Source: Bacillus sp. FJAT-42315
Lineage (GTDB): Bacteria; Bacillota; Bacilli; Bacillales; Domibacillaceae
NCBI RefSeq assembly: GCF_002797375.1
Contig: NZ_KZ454941.1
Coordinates: 2,434,667 to 2,498,666 of the forward strand
Direction: 5' to 3'
DNA length: 64,000 nucleotides
The notes beneath the pieces are model-generated. The model worked only from the letters and a program-made list of their open reading frames with translations, was not told where the DNA came from and made no database searches. Below are positions 46,503 through 56,683 of the stretch, in pieces (the stretch's first letter is position 1; every line of letters starts with the position of its first letter). The translations under genes were made by a program, and so were the position numbers.

Positions 46503-46889
46503 CTATCGAATGTCAATGATTATGCCATCTTTAATTACGATTGTTTTCTCATTTTCGATGTCGCTCCAGCGGTCGCCCACTTGGATCTCCGTCATCGTTT
46601 GCAGTTCTCGTTCCTTTAGTTCACTTCCAAGCGGTAATAGCTTTAGCTGGCTTATCTGAAATTCGATATTTTGTATCTTCTCTAAACGTTTTTGCATTTC
46701 CTTTTCATATAGTTCAGCACTTTCTTTTCTGATATGCTTATACTTTTTCTCCGCTTTCTTTTGCTCAAAGCGAAGCTGTTCATATTCTCTTTGGAGCTGA
46801 TTCTTTTGCTCCTCATATGAAAGGAGTAGCTGGCGCTTCATTTTTTCAGTTAATACCTGTTTTACGACTACCGTTTGTAAAATGTACAT
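46503..46889 (-). CDS. ylqD: YlqD family protein, function unknown
   Basis: The 128-residue product starts [18 protein letters not shown], has a long charged coiled coil (about 22-80) and a C-terminal beta-rich part ([22 protein letters not shown]). It matches YlqD of B. subtilis by position and character. The family is conserved in Bacillaceae without known function. GGGAGG precedes the ATG. It follows a strong terminator, so it needs its own promoter; I see only a TATAAT-like stretch. Confidence 0.9.
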   Translation of the reverse strand: MYILQTVVVKQVLTEKMKRQLLLSYEEQKNQLQREYEQLRFEQKKAEKKYKHIRKESAELYEKEMQKRLEKIQNIEFQISQLKLLPLGSELKERELQTMTEIQVGDRWSDIENEKTIVIKDGIIIDIR

Positions 46890-46940
46890 GATTGGAGCCT
46901 CCCATTCATTTTAGGGAAGAATTTATAATTATATACACAA

Positions 46941-46965
46941 AAAGGGAGGTTTTCTCCTCCCTAAT
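46941..46965 (-). terminator. Terminator after rpsP, in place of khpA
   Basis: Stem AGGGAGG (46943-46949) and CCTCCCT (46956-46962) with a 6-nt loop, followed on the minus strand by TTTTTGTG. It lies 30 bases past the rpsP stop. The whole rpsP-ylqD gap is 102 bp, too short for a KhpA gene. Confidence 0.85.
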
Positions 46966-46991
46966 TGATGTTTACTACATACAGTTTGAAA

Positions 46992-47342
<351 letters not shown>

Positions 47343-48692
47343 TTACATGAATGGAAATTTGAATGGCATGCCTTTTTTCTTGCCTTTTTGTTGCATACCA
47401 GACATTTGTTTCATCATTTTTTTCATTTCTTCAAATTGCTTCAAGAGGCGATTGACTTCCTGAATGGATGTACCGCTACCTTTAGCAATTCGTTTTTTGC
47501 GACCTGCGCTGATGATTTCTGGATGTTGCTTTTCTTCCTTTGTCATCGAGCGGATAATTGCTTCAATATGACCAATTTGTTTCTCGTCGACTTGAATATT
47601 ATTCAAGCCTTTAATTTTATTCGCTCCTGGAAGCATTTTTAGAATTTCATCTAAAGGTCCCATCGAACGAACTTGACCTAATTGATCAAGGAAGTCATCA
47701 AATGTGAACGACATCGTTCTCATTTTCTGCTCTAGCTCTTTCGCTTTCTCTTCATCCACATTGGATTGTGCTTTTTCAATTAAGGTAAGCACGTCCCCCA
47801 TACCTAGAATTCGAGAAGCCATCCGTTCCGGGTGGAAAGGTTCTAATGCATCTAGCTTTTCTCCCATTCCGGCAAACTTGATCGGTTTATCAGTGACGGC
47901 ACGAATGGACAAAGCAGCCCCTCCGCGTGTATCACCGTCAAGCTTTGTTAAAACAACACCTGTTACTCCCAGTTGATCGTTAAAGCTTTGAGCTACAGTG
48001 ACGGCATCTTGACCCGTCATTGCGTCAACAACAAGGAAGATTTCATCAGGATTCGTTAGCTCTTTAATTTGCTTTAGTTCATCCATTAAGTTCTCATCAA
48101 CATGAAGACGTCCTGCTGTATCAATCAAGACATAGTCATGATGATCAGCTTTCGCTTTTTCAATTGCTTGTTTGGCAATTTCAACAGGATTCACTTGATC
48201 GCCCAATGAGAACACAGGCATATTTAATTGCTTCCCGAGAGTTTCCAACTGTTTAATGGCAGCTGGTCGATAAATATCGGCAGCAACTAATAGCGGTTTG
48301 CGATTATAGCGTTTACGAAGCAAATTCGCCAGTTTTCCTGTCGTCGTTGTTTTACCAGCACCTTGCAAACCAACCATCATAATGACTGTTGGAGGGCGCT
48401 TAGCTACCGCAATTTGACTTTGCTCTCCCCCCATCAACTCTGTCAATTCTTCCTTAACTACTTTAATGACTTGCTGTCCGGGAGTTAAGCTTTTCATGAC
48501 TTCTTGACCGACGGAGCGCTCACTAACTTTTTTCACAAAATCCTTGACAACTTTGAAGTTAACATCCGCTTCTAAAAGGGCAAGACGCACTTCACGCATC
48601 ATTTCCTTTACATCCGCTTCTGTTACTTTTCCTTTGCCTCGGATTTTTTGCATCGTATTTTGCAGTCGGTCGGCTAATCCTTCAAATGCCAT
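47343..48692 (-). CDS. ffh: Signal recognition particle protein Ffh
   Basis: Ffh is the SRP54 GTPase that binds signal sequences and 4.5S-type RNA. The 449-residue protein has an N domain, a G domain with GLQGAGKT (108-115), DTAGRLHVD and TKLDGDTRGG, and a methionine-rich M domain (about 300-449, ending MPFKFPFM). Its partner FtsY is encoded 560 bp upstream. Confidence 0.98.
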   Translation of the reverse strand: MAFEGLADRLQNTMQKIRGKGKVTEADVKEMMREVRLALLEADVNFKVVKDFVKKVSERSVGQEVMKSLTPGQQVIKVVKEELTELMGGEQSQIAVAKRPPTVIMMVGLQGAGKTTTTGKLANLLRKRYNRKPLLVAADIYRPAAIKQLETLGKQLNMPVFSLGDQVNPVEIAKQAIEKAKADHHDYVLIDTAGRLHVDENLMDELKQIKELTNPDEIFLVVDAMTGQDAVTVAQSFNDQLGVTGVVLTKLDGDTRGGAALSIRAVTDKPIKFAGMGEKLDALEPFHPERMASRILGMGDVLTLIEKAQSNVDEEKAKELEQKMRTMSFTFDDFLDQLGQVRSMGPLDEILKMLPGANKIKGLNNIQVDEKQIGHIEAIIRSMTKEEKQHPEIISAGRKKRIAKGSGTSIQEVNRLLKQFEEMKKMMKQMSGMQQKGKKKGMPFKFPFM

Positions 48693-48704
48693 CTATGCCG
48701 CCTC

Positions 48705-49019
48705 CTAATCTAACTTCTCCAGCGCTTCAACGATCGACCATTGTTCATCAGAAGCAATTTTTTTCAACTTCTGCAACAGCTTCGTGCGCTCTTGAAATTT
48801 TTTAAATAAAAACAATTTACTTTCATATTCCTCTAGCATCGCTTCCGTGCGTTTAATATTATCATAAACCGCTTGGCGGCTCACTCCATACTCTTCCGCA
48901 ATTTCACCGAGAGAGAAATCATCCAAATAATAGAGGGACATATAGCTACGTTGCTTTTCAGTTAACAACGATTGATAAAAATCATACAAATAATTCATTC
49001 TCGTCGTCTTCTCAAGCAC
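48705..49019 (-). CDS. ylxM: Putative SRP-associated helix-turn-helix protein YlxM
   Basis: YlxM is a small helix-turn-helix protein co-encoded with ffh in Firmicutes and implicated in SRP function. The 104-residue product shows [20 protein letters not shown] and the [23 protein letters not shown], then a helical tail. The start is GTG with GGAGG seven bases upstream; the first codons match family members. It ends 12 bases before ffh. Confidence 0.94.
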   Translation of the reverse strand: MLEKTTRMNYLYDFYQSLLTEKQRSYMSLYYLDDFSLGEIAEEYGVSRQAVYDNIKRTEAMLEEYESKLFLFKKFQERTKLLQKLKKIASDEQWSIVEALEKLD

Positions 49020-49250
49020 ACAGAGCCCTCCTTTGTTAAGTCAAAAACCTTTACACTCGACTATTTTACCCACAAACAAAAACAATGTCAAGAAAAAAAC
49101 TTTACAACACCGAAAAGCGAAGCCGACTGCCCTGGGGCGACAAGCAGATGACAGAATGACGGAATGGCGTTCTTCAGCCATGCAGTCAGGCTGGCATCTG
49201 ACTCGAGACCCAAGGAGGCGAAGCTAGACAACATCGAAAAGCGAAAGCGC
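49020..49250. repeat. ylxM-ftsY gap holding a repeat with 124-bp period
   Basis: The 231-bp gap has an 18-bp direct repeat with one mismatch (49104-49121 and 49228-49245), 124 bp apart. Between them is a hairpin-rich block: CAGATG 49145-49150 pairs with CATCTG 49195-49200, TGAC with GTCA, and ATGGC (49164-49168) with GCCAT (49177-49181) around an 8-nt loop. Base composition is more GC-rich than the flanks. It looks like one full unit plus the start of a second unit of a dispersed Bacillaceae intergenic repeat. No coding frame is credible. Confidence 0.6.
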
Positions 49251-50243
49251 TTATTCCTCTTCTTTCTCCATCTTCAAGCCTGAGAATAATCCATAAACAT
49301 ATTTTTCAGCATCGAACGGTTGAAGGTCGTCCATTTTCTCTCCTAAGCCAACGAACTTCACTGGAATGTCTAATTCTTTTCGAATCGCAAGAACAATTCC
49401 ACCCTTTGCTGTTCCATCTAGCTTCGTTAACACGATACCCGATACGTCCGTTGCTTCTTTAAATGTTTTCGCTTGAACCATCGCGTTTTGTCCTGTCGTT
49501 GCATCAAGAACAATCAACACCTCATGCGGAGCTCCTGGAATTTCACGTTCAATGACTCGCTTCACTTTTTCTAACTCATTCATTAAGTTGACTTTATTTT
49601 GTAGGCGTCCCGCGGTATCACAAAGTAAAATATCTACATTTCTGGATTTAGCCGCACGAACAGCATCATACATCACAGCTGCCGGGTCTGACCCCTCTCC
49701 TTGTTTAATGACATCAACACCCGTTCTTTCGCCCCATACCTCTAGTTGATCAATCGCTCCGGCACGGAATGTATCGCCAGCGGCAAGAAGGACTTTTTTG
49801 CCTTCCGATTTGTACTTATGAGCAAGCTTCCCAATCGTTGTTGTTTTCCCTACACCATTGACACCGACGAATAAAATAACGGTTAAATCATTCTCTTGAA
49901 TGTTCACTTCATTTGGTGTATCTTCACCCGCTTGATAAATCTCTACCAATTTCTCTGTAATAATATCTTGAACTTCCGCCGGGTCTTGCGTATTGCGACG
50001 TTTCACTTCAAATTTAAGCTGTTCTACTAGCTCCATCACGATTTCAAAGCCGACATCTGCCCCAATTAAAATCTCTTCTAACTCTTCAAAGAAATCCTCA
50101 TCAATTTTACGATAGCGAGCCACTAAATCATTCACTTTATTGGAAAAATTATCTCGCGTTTTCGTCAATCCTGTCTTAAATTTTTCAGTTGCTTGATCGG
50201 TTGTAGCTGTAAATTTCTCTTTTAACTTTTTAAAGAAACTCAT
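49251..50243 (-). CDS. ftsY: SRP receptor FtsY
   Basis: FtsY is the membrane-associated receptor GTPase for SRP. The 330-residue protein has a short amphipathic/basic N-terminus, an N domain (about 40-115) and a G domain with GVNGVGKT (127-134), DTAGRLQNKVNL and TKLDGTAKGG. The stop abuts the intergenic repeat. Its ATG overlaps the smc stop by four bases. Confidence 0.98.
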   Translation of the reverse strand: MSFFKKLKEKFTATTDQATEKFKTGLTKTRDNFSNKVNDLVARYRKIDEDFFEELEEILIGADVGFEIVMELVEQLKFEVKRRNTQDPAEVQDIITEKLVEIYQAGEDTPNEVNIQENDLTVILFVGVNGVGKTTTIGKLAHKYKSEGKKVLLAAGDTFRAGAIDQLEVWGERTGVDVIKQGEGSDPAAVMYDAVRAAKSRNVDILLCDTAGRLQNKVNLMNELEKVKRVIEREIPGAPHEVLIVLDATTGQNAMVQAKTFKEATDVSGIVLTKLDGTAKGGIVLAIRKELDIPVKFVGLGEKMDDLQPFDAEKYVYGLFSGLKMEKEEE

Positions 50244-53200
50244 TTCACGATTTCCTCCTTTATTTGTGGTGTGTCTTCCATTCGAACAGATACTAACCGA
50301 GATACACCTGACTCCTCCATTGTCACTCCATATAACACGTCCGCTTCTTCCATCGTACCCTTGCGGTGAGTAATGACAATGAATTGTGTTTCTTCACTAA
50401 ACTGCTTTAAATACTTACTAAAACGATGAACGTTTGCCTCGTCTAATGCCGCTTCAACCTCATCAAGCACACAAAACGGAACAGGGCGCACTTTTAAAAT
50501 AGAGAATAATAAAGCGATTGCTGTAAGTGCTCGTTCCCCACCAGATAACAAGCTTAAGTTTTGCAGTTTTTTACCTGGAGGCTGCGCAACAATATCAACT
50601 CCTGTATTCAATAGATCGTTCGGCTCTGTCAGCTTTAATTCAGCTCTCCCTCCGCCAAATAGCGCCTGAAATACCGGTAAAAAGTGCGAGCTGATCGCTT
50701 GAAATGTTTCTTTAAATCTTTTCGTCATTTCTACGTCCATTTCTTCAATCACTTGAACGAGTGTATCTTTTGCTTCTTGTAAATCCACCCGCTGTTCCTC
50801 AAGAAACGTATATCGCTCATATACACGCTCGTATTCATCAATAGCGCCGATATTGACATTGCCAAGCTCCTCAATCGACAGCTTAATCAATTTCACTTTT
50901 TTGCGGACTTCCTCTATAGAAAACGGCAACGGATACGTTTCTTTAGCATAATCGTAAGACATCGAATAATCTTTACGCAATTGCTCTAAGCGGTTTTCCA
51001 TTTCGACATCGAGACGATTGATTTTTACTTCTTCATCTTGAATCGCTTCGCTCATCGCTTTATGAAGTCTTCTAAGCTCTTTTAATTCTAATTCTTCATC
51101 TTCTAATTTTTGCTGTTTCTCTAAACGTTCTTCTCTACGCAAGGAAATTAACTTAACAGTTTGTTCTTTATCTTTTTGCTTGATGTGTGCCGCTTGTTCA
51201 AGCTCTTCTTCCCCTTGATGACTAGAAGACATTTCGTTTTTCAGCCAATGGAGCTCTTCTTGCCATTGTTGATATTTCTTTGTCGCCTCGTCTAATTCTC
51301 TTTGCACTTGTGCTAACCGAGTTTGACCTGTCCTTAACTGTTCTTTCTTGACGGCAAACATGGATTTCATGTCACTAATCGACTGCATTAAAGACTCTTT
51401 TAATGAGCTTTCTTTTTGCTTCTTCTCTGTCAAGCTTGTAATTTCAATATTTAGTGCCTCTATTTCTTTTTGTTTAATCACCAATTGTTCTTCCACTGAT
51501 TGATAGCGATTGGCTAGCTGTTCTTTTTCTTCTTGAAATTCTTTTTTCTCCATATCATATAGCGATAAACGGTCGTTAATCGTTTGATAAGAGAATTGCC
51601 ATTCAAGTAGCTCATTTTTCCATTGCTGTTCTGCCACTCGCAATTGTTCGCCTTTTGCACGCATTTCCTCTAATAGAATTTCGTTTTTGGCGATCGTCTC
51701 TTTTAGTTTCTTTACTTCCCGCTCAACCTTGGCTGTTTTTTCTTCCATAGAAGCAAGCTTCGTCTTCAAATCTTCTAATTCGTTTTTACGAGTGAGTAAC
51801 GAGCTTGTTTTTTGTTGAATAGCTCCACCGGTCATTGAGCCACCTGGATTGACGACATCCCCCTCTAAAGTAACAATCCGATAACGATAACCGAGCATCT
51901 TAGCAAGTTCATTTGCAGCTGTTAAGTCCTTCGAAATAATGACAAGACCTAGCACACTTGTAATAGCTCGTTTGTATTGTTCGTCATATTGGATTAAGTC
52001 GGAAGCAAGCCCGATAAAACGAGGGTCCGTTTGCAACTGAGCGAGAGTTGCTGCCGGAAATACCTTTTCTTTCATTGCCGTTAAAGGTAAGAAAGTCGCA
52101 CGGCCATAACGATTCTTTTTTAAATAAGTAATCGCTGCCCGAGCAGACGCTTCATCTTTAGTAATAATATGCTGCATACTACTACCAAGGGCGATTTCAA
52201 TGGCTGTTTCGTACTGTTTTGGCACATCAATCACTTCAGCTATTGCCCCTTCAATCCCTGAAAGTGTATGACTTCTAGCTTTTAGTATTTCTTTGACTCC
52301 TTGAAAAAAGCCGGAGTAATCCTCTTCTAACGATTCAAGCATCTCTTTTCTTGACTTGGCATCTTGCAAAATTTTATAAGCTTGATATAAGTTCGATTCT
52401 TGTTTTGTATATTTTAACTTCAGTGCTTCTAACGTTTGTTGCCCGCTGCGAAATGCCTCTACATGTAAAGTAAGCTCTCTTTGAGCACTAACTAACTTTT
52501 CTTCAATTTGTTGTTTGTTCGTTTCAATTTGTTGTCTTTCAAGTACTTGCTTTTCATTTTCCGCATCGATTCTTGATCGACGACGAGTCAGCTGTTCTAT
52601 TTGTTGCGTTAAATTGTTCAACTCATTTTTAGCGGATGCCTGCTCATTTAACCCTTCGATGTAGTCTGCTTTTAATGACTCAATCTCTGCTTCTAAATCT
52701 TTCGACAAGGTTTGCATTTCTTGTTGTTTTCCGCTGAGTTGACAGCGTAATTGTTCCTCTTCTAGCTGATCTGCTTCGACTTTTTGTGTCAGTTCTTCAG
52801 CAAGCTGTGAAAGCTCAACTATCTTCGCTTTCGTTTCTTTCATATAATCCGCTAGCTGCCCCTCATTTTGAGCCGCATTTTTCTTTCGTTCTTTTAATAC
52901 TTGCTTGCGGCCTTCTAGCTTTTCAAGTTCCTCACTAGCCGCCAATAAAACATTTTGCAAATCATTGACCGATTCATCGATCGCTGTAATTTGATCACGT
53001 AACGCAGCTGTTGCAGCTTCTTTCTTTTGCAAATTAGCAGTTAGTTGCATTTCTTGCTGTTGATGCAACGAAAAGCTTTCCTTTAGCTTTTGCCATTCTG
53101 CATGGAGTTGATCAATTTCATAAACGATGGAGGCAATATCGTAGGATGTAAGCTCCTCTTTCTTTTCGAGGTAATCTTTCGCCATGGAAGCTTGAATTCG

Positions 53201-53815
53201 TAACGGTTCTACTTGACTTTCAAGCTCGTGTAAAATATCTTGGACTCGATTTAAATTCTCCTGCGTTTCAGTCAGCTTTTGCTCCGCTTTTCGCTTGCGC
53301 ACTTTATATTTCAGTACCCCAGCTGCCTCTTCAAAAATCGCCCGTCGATCTTCCGGCTTGCTATTTAATATCTCTTCTACTTTCCCCTGTCCGATGATCG
53401 AGAAGGCTTCTTTTCCAAGACCTGAATCCATAAATAATTCGACAATGTCTTTTAAACGGCAGGACTGCTTATTAATGAAATATTCACTATCTCCTGACCG
53501 ATACACTCTCCTTGTCACATTGACTTCATTGTATTCAATTGGGAGTATTTGCTTTTCATTATTTAAAGTTAACGTCACCTCGGCAAAATTGAGCGCCTTT
53601 CGAGTATCACTACCTGCGAAAATAACATCCTCCATTTTTCCGCCGCGTAAACTTTTGGCCGACTGCTCTCCTAACACCCAACGAATGCCGTCTGTAATGT
53701 TACTTTTTCCAGATCCATTTGGGCCCACTACTGCTGTGACCCCATCGACAAAATCGACAGAGATTCGTTCGGCAAAAGACTTAAAGCCTAAGATCTCTAA
53801 TCTTTTCAGGAACAT
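50240..53815 (-). CDS. smc: Chromosome condensation and segregation ATPase SMC
   Basis: SMC forms the bacterial condensin with ScpAB. The 1191-residue protein has Walker A GPNGSGKSN (32-40), two long coiled coils (about 165-510 and 670-1020) around a hinge (about 515-660, with GGSMTGG), signature LSGGERALTAIALLFS and Walker B FCVLDEVEAALDEANV. It lies between rnc and ftsY, as in B. subtilis. Confidence 0.98.
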   Translation of the reverse strand: MFLKRLEILGFKSFAERISVDFVDGVTAVVGPNGSGKSNITDGIRWVLGEQSAKSLRGGKMEDVIFAGSDTRKALNFAEVTLTLNNEKQILPIEYNEVNVTRRVYRSGDSEYFINKQSCRLKDIVELFMDSGLGKEAFSIIGQGKVEEILNSKPEDRRAIFEEAAGVLKYKVRKRKAEQKLTETQENLNRVQDILHELESQVEPLRIQASMAKDYLEKKEELTSYDIASIVYEIDQLHAEWQKLKESFSLHQQQEMQLTANLQKKEAATAALRDQITAIDESVNDLQNVLLAASEELEKLEGRKQVLKERKKNAAQNEGQLADYMKETKAKIVELSQLAEELTQKVEADQLEEEQLRCQLSGKQQEMQTLSKDLEAEIESLKADYIEGLNEQASAKNELNNLTQQIEQLTRRRSRIDAENEKQVLERQQIETNKQQIEEKLVSAQRELTLHVEAFRSGQQTLEALKLKYTKQESNLYQAYKILQDAKSRKEMLESLEEDYSGFFQGVKEILKARSHTLSGIEGAIAEVIDVPKQYETAIEIALGSSMQHIITKDEASARAAITYLKKNRYGRATFLPLTAMKEKVFPAATLAQLQTDPRFIGLASDLIQYDEQYKRAITSVLGLVIISKDLTAANELAKMLGYRYRIVTLEGDVVNPGGSMTGGAIQQKTSSLLTRKNELEDLKTKLASMEEKTAKVEREVKKLKETIAKNEILLEEMRAKGEQLRVAEQQWKNELLEWQFSYQTINDRLSLYDMEKKEFQEEKEQLANRYQSVEEQLVIKQKEIEALNIEITSLTEKKQKESSLKESLMQSISDMKSMFAVKKEQLRTGQTRLAQVQRELDEATKKYQQWQEELHWLKNEMSSSHQGEEELEQAAHIKQKDKEQTVKLISLRREERLEKQQKLEDEELELKELRRLHKAMSEAIQDEEVKINRLDVEMENRLEQLRKDYSMSYDYAKETYPLPFSIEEVRKKVKLIKLSIEELGNVNIGAIDEYERVYERYTFLEEQRVDLQEAKDTLVQVIEEMDVEMTKRFKETFQAISSHFLPVFQALFGGGRAELKLTEPNDLLNTGVDIVAQPPGKKLQNLSLLSGGERALTAIALLFSILKVRPVPFCVLDEVEAALDEANVHRFSKYLKQFSEETQFIVITHRKGTMEEADVLYGVTMEESGVSRLVSVRMEDTPQIKEEIVK

Positions 53816-53831
53816 ATGTCTTTCCTACCTT

Positions 53832-54569
53832 CTATTCTTTATGTTGCAACGCTGCTAAAGCCATTTGAGCAGCATATTGTTCCGCTTCCTTCTTTGATTT
53901 TCCCTGTCCATTTCCAAGCACTTCATCATTAAACGCGACTTGAGCAACAAACTCCTTGCTATGTGCAGGTCCTTTTTCTTCAAGAATTCGATATTCAAGC
54001 TGACCTTTCGCATGCCGCTGCACGTACTCTTGCAGCTGACTTTTGTAATCCATCATATGAGAAAAAGCACCGGAATTAATTTTCGGGAAAACGACAGCTT
54101 CTAAGAATGAAATGACCTGCTCCATCCCTTGATCTAAATACAGCGCACCAACGAACGCTTCAAACACATCTGCTAAAAGAGCAGGTCTCATACGACCACC
54201 CGTCATTTCCTCTCCCTTTCCAAGCAACACTACTTCGCCAAATTGTAACTCATTAGCAAATGTCACAAGAGAAGGTTCACAAACGATGGCCGCTCTTAAT
54301 TTCGTTAAATCGCCTTCTGACAATAACGAATATTTTTTAAATAAAAATTGGGAAACGGTTAACTCTAACACCGCGTCTCCTAAAAACTCTAATCGCTCAT
54401 TATCTTCGTATGGTTTTTTCCGATGCTCATTCACATAGGATGAATGGGTAAATGCTTGTTTTAATAAGCTTTCATCATGAAATTGAATGCCTAGTTTTTG
54501 CTGCAATCGTTTAAAGGCTTCGTCTTTTCTATGTGATGGTTTTCGATATTCTTTATTTGCTTTCCTCAT
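53832..54569 (-). CDS. rnc: Ribonuclease III
   Basis: RNase III cleaves double-stranded RNA, processing rRNA precursors and small RNAs. The start is set at the ATG at 54569 ([17 protein letters not shown]) with GAGGGAAG upstream, 23 codons inside the longest frame; length 245, near B. subtilis. It has the catalytic signature [32 protein letters not shown] and a C-terminal dsRNA-binding domain (about 170-243). Confidence 0.97.
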   Translation of the reverse strand: MRKANKEYRKPSHRKDEAFKRLQQKLGIQFHDESLLKQAFTHSSYVNEHRKKPYEDNERLEFLGDAVLELTVSQFLFKKYSLLSEGDLTKLRAAIVCEPSLVTFANELQFGEVVLLGKGEEMTGGRMRPALLADVFEAFVGALYLDQGMEQVISFLEAVVFPKINSGAFSHMMDYKSQLQEYVQRHAKGQLEYRILEEKGPAHSKEFVAQVAFNDEVLGNGQGKSKKEAEQYAAQMALAALQHKE

Positions 54570-54639
54570 GGGACTTCCCTCGCTATATAACAAATTTACA
54601 CTCAAAGACAGTTTAGTCGAAAATGAAAAAAATCGCAAA

Positions 54640-54668
54640 AGAAGAAAGCTCCGTTTAGATAACGGAGC
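54640..54668 (-). terminator. Terminator after acpP
   Basis: Stem GCTCCGTT (54648-54655 on the plus strand) and AACGGAGC (54661-54668) with a 5-nt loop and TTTCTTCTTTT behind it on the minus strand. It lies 18 bases past the acpP stop and separates lipid genes from rnc-smc-ftsY. Confidence 0.9.
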
Positions 54669-54686
54669 CTACATCTTTTGAACGAC

Positions 54687-54920
54687 TTAGTTTTTGCTGT
54701 TTATGTAATTCACAGCGTCACCCACTGTCGCAATTTTCTCTGCATCATCATCAGAAATTTCCATATCGAACTCATCTTCTAATTCCATTACAAGTTCAAC
54801 TACATCTAAAGAATCTGCACCAAGATCTTCCTTGAAAGAAGCTTCTAATTTTACTTGAGATTCTTCTACTCCAAGACGATCTACGATAATTTTCGTTACA
54901 CGCTCTAATACGTCTGCCAT
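54687..54920 (-). CDS. acpP: Acyl carrier protein
   Basis: ACP carries growing acyl chains on a phosphopantetheine arm. The 77-residue acidic protein has the attachment Ser37 in [12 protein letters not shown], and a clear AGGGGAGG upstream. It follows fabG by 63 bases, the widely conserved place. Confidence 0.98.
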   Translation of the reverse strand: MADVLERVTKIIVDRLGVEESQVKLEASFKEDLGADSLDVVELVMELEDEFDMEISDDDAEKIATVGDAVNYINSKN

Positions 54921-54983
54921 ACTCGTTCACCTCCCCTCAAGTCATTATAGACGAATTCACGTCAAGATTAAATAAAATTTCTC

Positions 54984-55727
54984 TTACATGACCATACCGC
55001 CATCAATTTGTAATGTTTGGCCCGTCATATATTTTGAATCTTCCGATGCTAGAAAGACAACTGTTTTTGCAATATCTGCTGGTTCACCAAAGCGAGCAAG
55101 TGGGATTTGACTTAGCATCGCTTGCTTCGCCTCTTCAGGCAAAGCATCGGTCATATCTGTCGTGATAAAGCCTGGAGCGATCGCATTGACCGTGATCCCT
55201 CTTGACGCTAATTCTTTGGCTGTCGTTTTCGTTAAACCAATGACACCTGCTTTAGCCGCTACATAATTTGCTTGTCCCGCATTTCCACTTACCCCTACGA
55301 TCGAAGCGATGTTCACGATGCGACCACTTCTTTGCTTCATCATCGGGCGAGTGACAGCCTTTGTGCAAAGGAATACGCCTTTGAGATTGATATCAATAAC
55401 GTCATCCCACTCTTGCTCTTTCATGCGCATAAGCAAGTTATCTCTCGTGATACCAGCATTATTGATGAGGATATCTATTTTCCCAAATGTTTCGAGGGTT
55501 TCATTGACCATTTCTTGCACAGATTCAGCATTTGACACGTTGCACTGAACCGCCACCGCCTGACGACCAAGCGCTTTAATTTCTTCTACCACTTCATTCG
55601 CTTTTGCTTCACTACCGGAATAATTCACAACTACGTCCGCTCCTTGACGAGCAAGTTCAAGAGCAATTTCTCGACCAATGCCGCGAGAAGCGCCTGTTAC
55701 TAAAGCTGATTTTCCTACTAACTTCAT
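54984..55727 (-). CDS. fabG: 3-oxoacyl-ACP reductase FabG
   Basis: FabG performs the NADPH-dependent first reduction of fatty-acid elongation. The 247-residue short-chain dehydrogenase has TGASRGIG (11-18), NNAGI and catalytic Ser142, Tyr155 and Lys159. It ends [11 protein letters not shown]. The ATG overlaps the fabD stop by four bases. Confidence 0.98.
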   Translation of the reverse strand: MKLVGKSALVTGASRGIGREIALELARQGADVVVNYSGSEAKANEVVEEIKALGRQAVAVQCNVSNAESVQEMVNETLETFGKIDILINNAGITRDNLLMRMKEQEWDDVIDINLKGVFLCTKAVTRPMMKQRSGRIVNIASIVGVSGNAGQANYVAAKAGVIGLTKTTAKELASRGITVNAIAPGFITTDMTDALPEEAKQAMLSQIPLARFGEPADIAKTVVFLASEDSKYMTGQTLQIDGGMVM

Positions 55728-56671
55728 TGAGAGGCCTCCTTTAATTGTGCTGCTACTGTCTGAATCGACTCTTCATCTTGAACCGCAAACGTGCGCACTT
55801 GACGATTAATTTTTTTAATCAGACCAGAAAGTACTTTCCCTGGACCAATTTCGATAAATGTATCTACACCTTCTTCAATTAACGCTTCGACACTATCTTC
55901 CCACAAAACAGGAGAATACAGCTGTTGCAGTAGCTTCTGCTTAATTTCATCTGCCTGTTGAACGACTTTCGCATCGACATTCGCCATCACAGGTACTTGG
56001 CTATCGGATAGCTCAATTTCATTCAAAACTTCCTCAAGCTGCTTCGTTGCTGGCTTCATTAAAGAGGAATGGAACGGTCCGCTCACATTTAACGGTAAAA
56101 CACGCTTCGCTCCTTTTTCTTTCGCTCGCTCAGAAGCTTGTTCCACTCCCGTTTTTGTTCCGGAGATGACAACCTGACCAGGGCAATTTAAATTAGCAAG
56201 GCCAACCGCATGGCCATTAGCTGTTACTTCATCTACTACTTGCTGTAACAAACTTCTCTCCATCCCTAATACAGCCGCCATCGTGCCTTCTCCCGCTGGT
56301 ACAGCCTGTTCCATAAATTGACCGCGCTTATGAACGGCATACACAGCATCTTCAAACGATAAAGCACCAGCTGCTGTTAAAGCCGTATACTCACCTAAGC
56401 TATGGCCTGCCACATAATCAGGAACAATTTCTTCTTTAGCAAAGCGCTGCAATACTGCCATACTAGTAGCTAATAAAGCAGGCTGGGCATTCATCGTTAA
56501 CGTTAATTTTTCTTGAGGACCATGAAAGATAATGTCGCTTAAGGAGAAGCCTAATCTTTCGTCTGCCTTCACAAATAGTTGTCGAATACCTTCATGTTGA
56601 TCCGCTAGTGATTGCCCCATACCGACCACTTGTGATCCTTGACCTGGAAATACAAATGCTATTTTCCCCAT
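55724..56671 (-). CDS. fabD: Malonyl-CoA:ACP transacylase FabD
   Basis: FabD loads malonyl groups on ACP. The 315-residue protein has the oxyanion motif FPGQGSQ (8-14), nucleophile Ser91 in [10 protein letters not shown], and the histidine in FHSSLMKPA. It is third in the FapR-controlled operon and separated from plsX by 12 bases. Confidence 0.98.
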   Translation of the reverse strand: MGKIAFVFPGQGSQVVGMGQSLADQHEGIRQLFVKADERLGFSLSDIIFHGPQEKLTLTMNAQPALLATSMAVLQRFAKEEIVPDYVAGHSLGEYTALTAAGALSFEDAVYAVHKRGQFMEQAVPAGEGTMAAVLGMERSLLQQVVDEVTANGHAVGLANLNCPGQVVISGTKTGVEQASERAKEKGAKRVLPLNVSGPFHSSLMKPATKQLEEVLNEIELSDSQVPVMANVDAKVVQQADEIKQKLLQQLYSPVLWEDSVEALIEEGVDTFIEIGPGKVLSGLIKKINRQVRTFAVQDEESIQTVAAQLKEASQ

Positions 56672-56683
56672 CTTGTTACCCCC

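Noticed and set aside
49033-49227. 64-codon plus-strand ORF over the intergenic repeat
   Set aside because: Made of repeat sequence, no ribosome site, better explained as structured non-coding DNA.
53295-53858. 187-codon plus-strand ORF
   Set aside because: Antisense to smc, with no ribosome site or recognisable domain.
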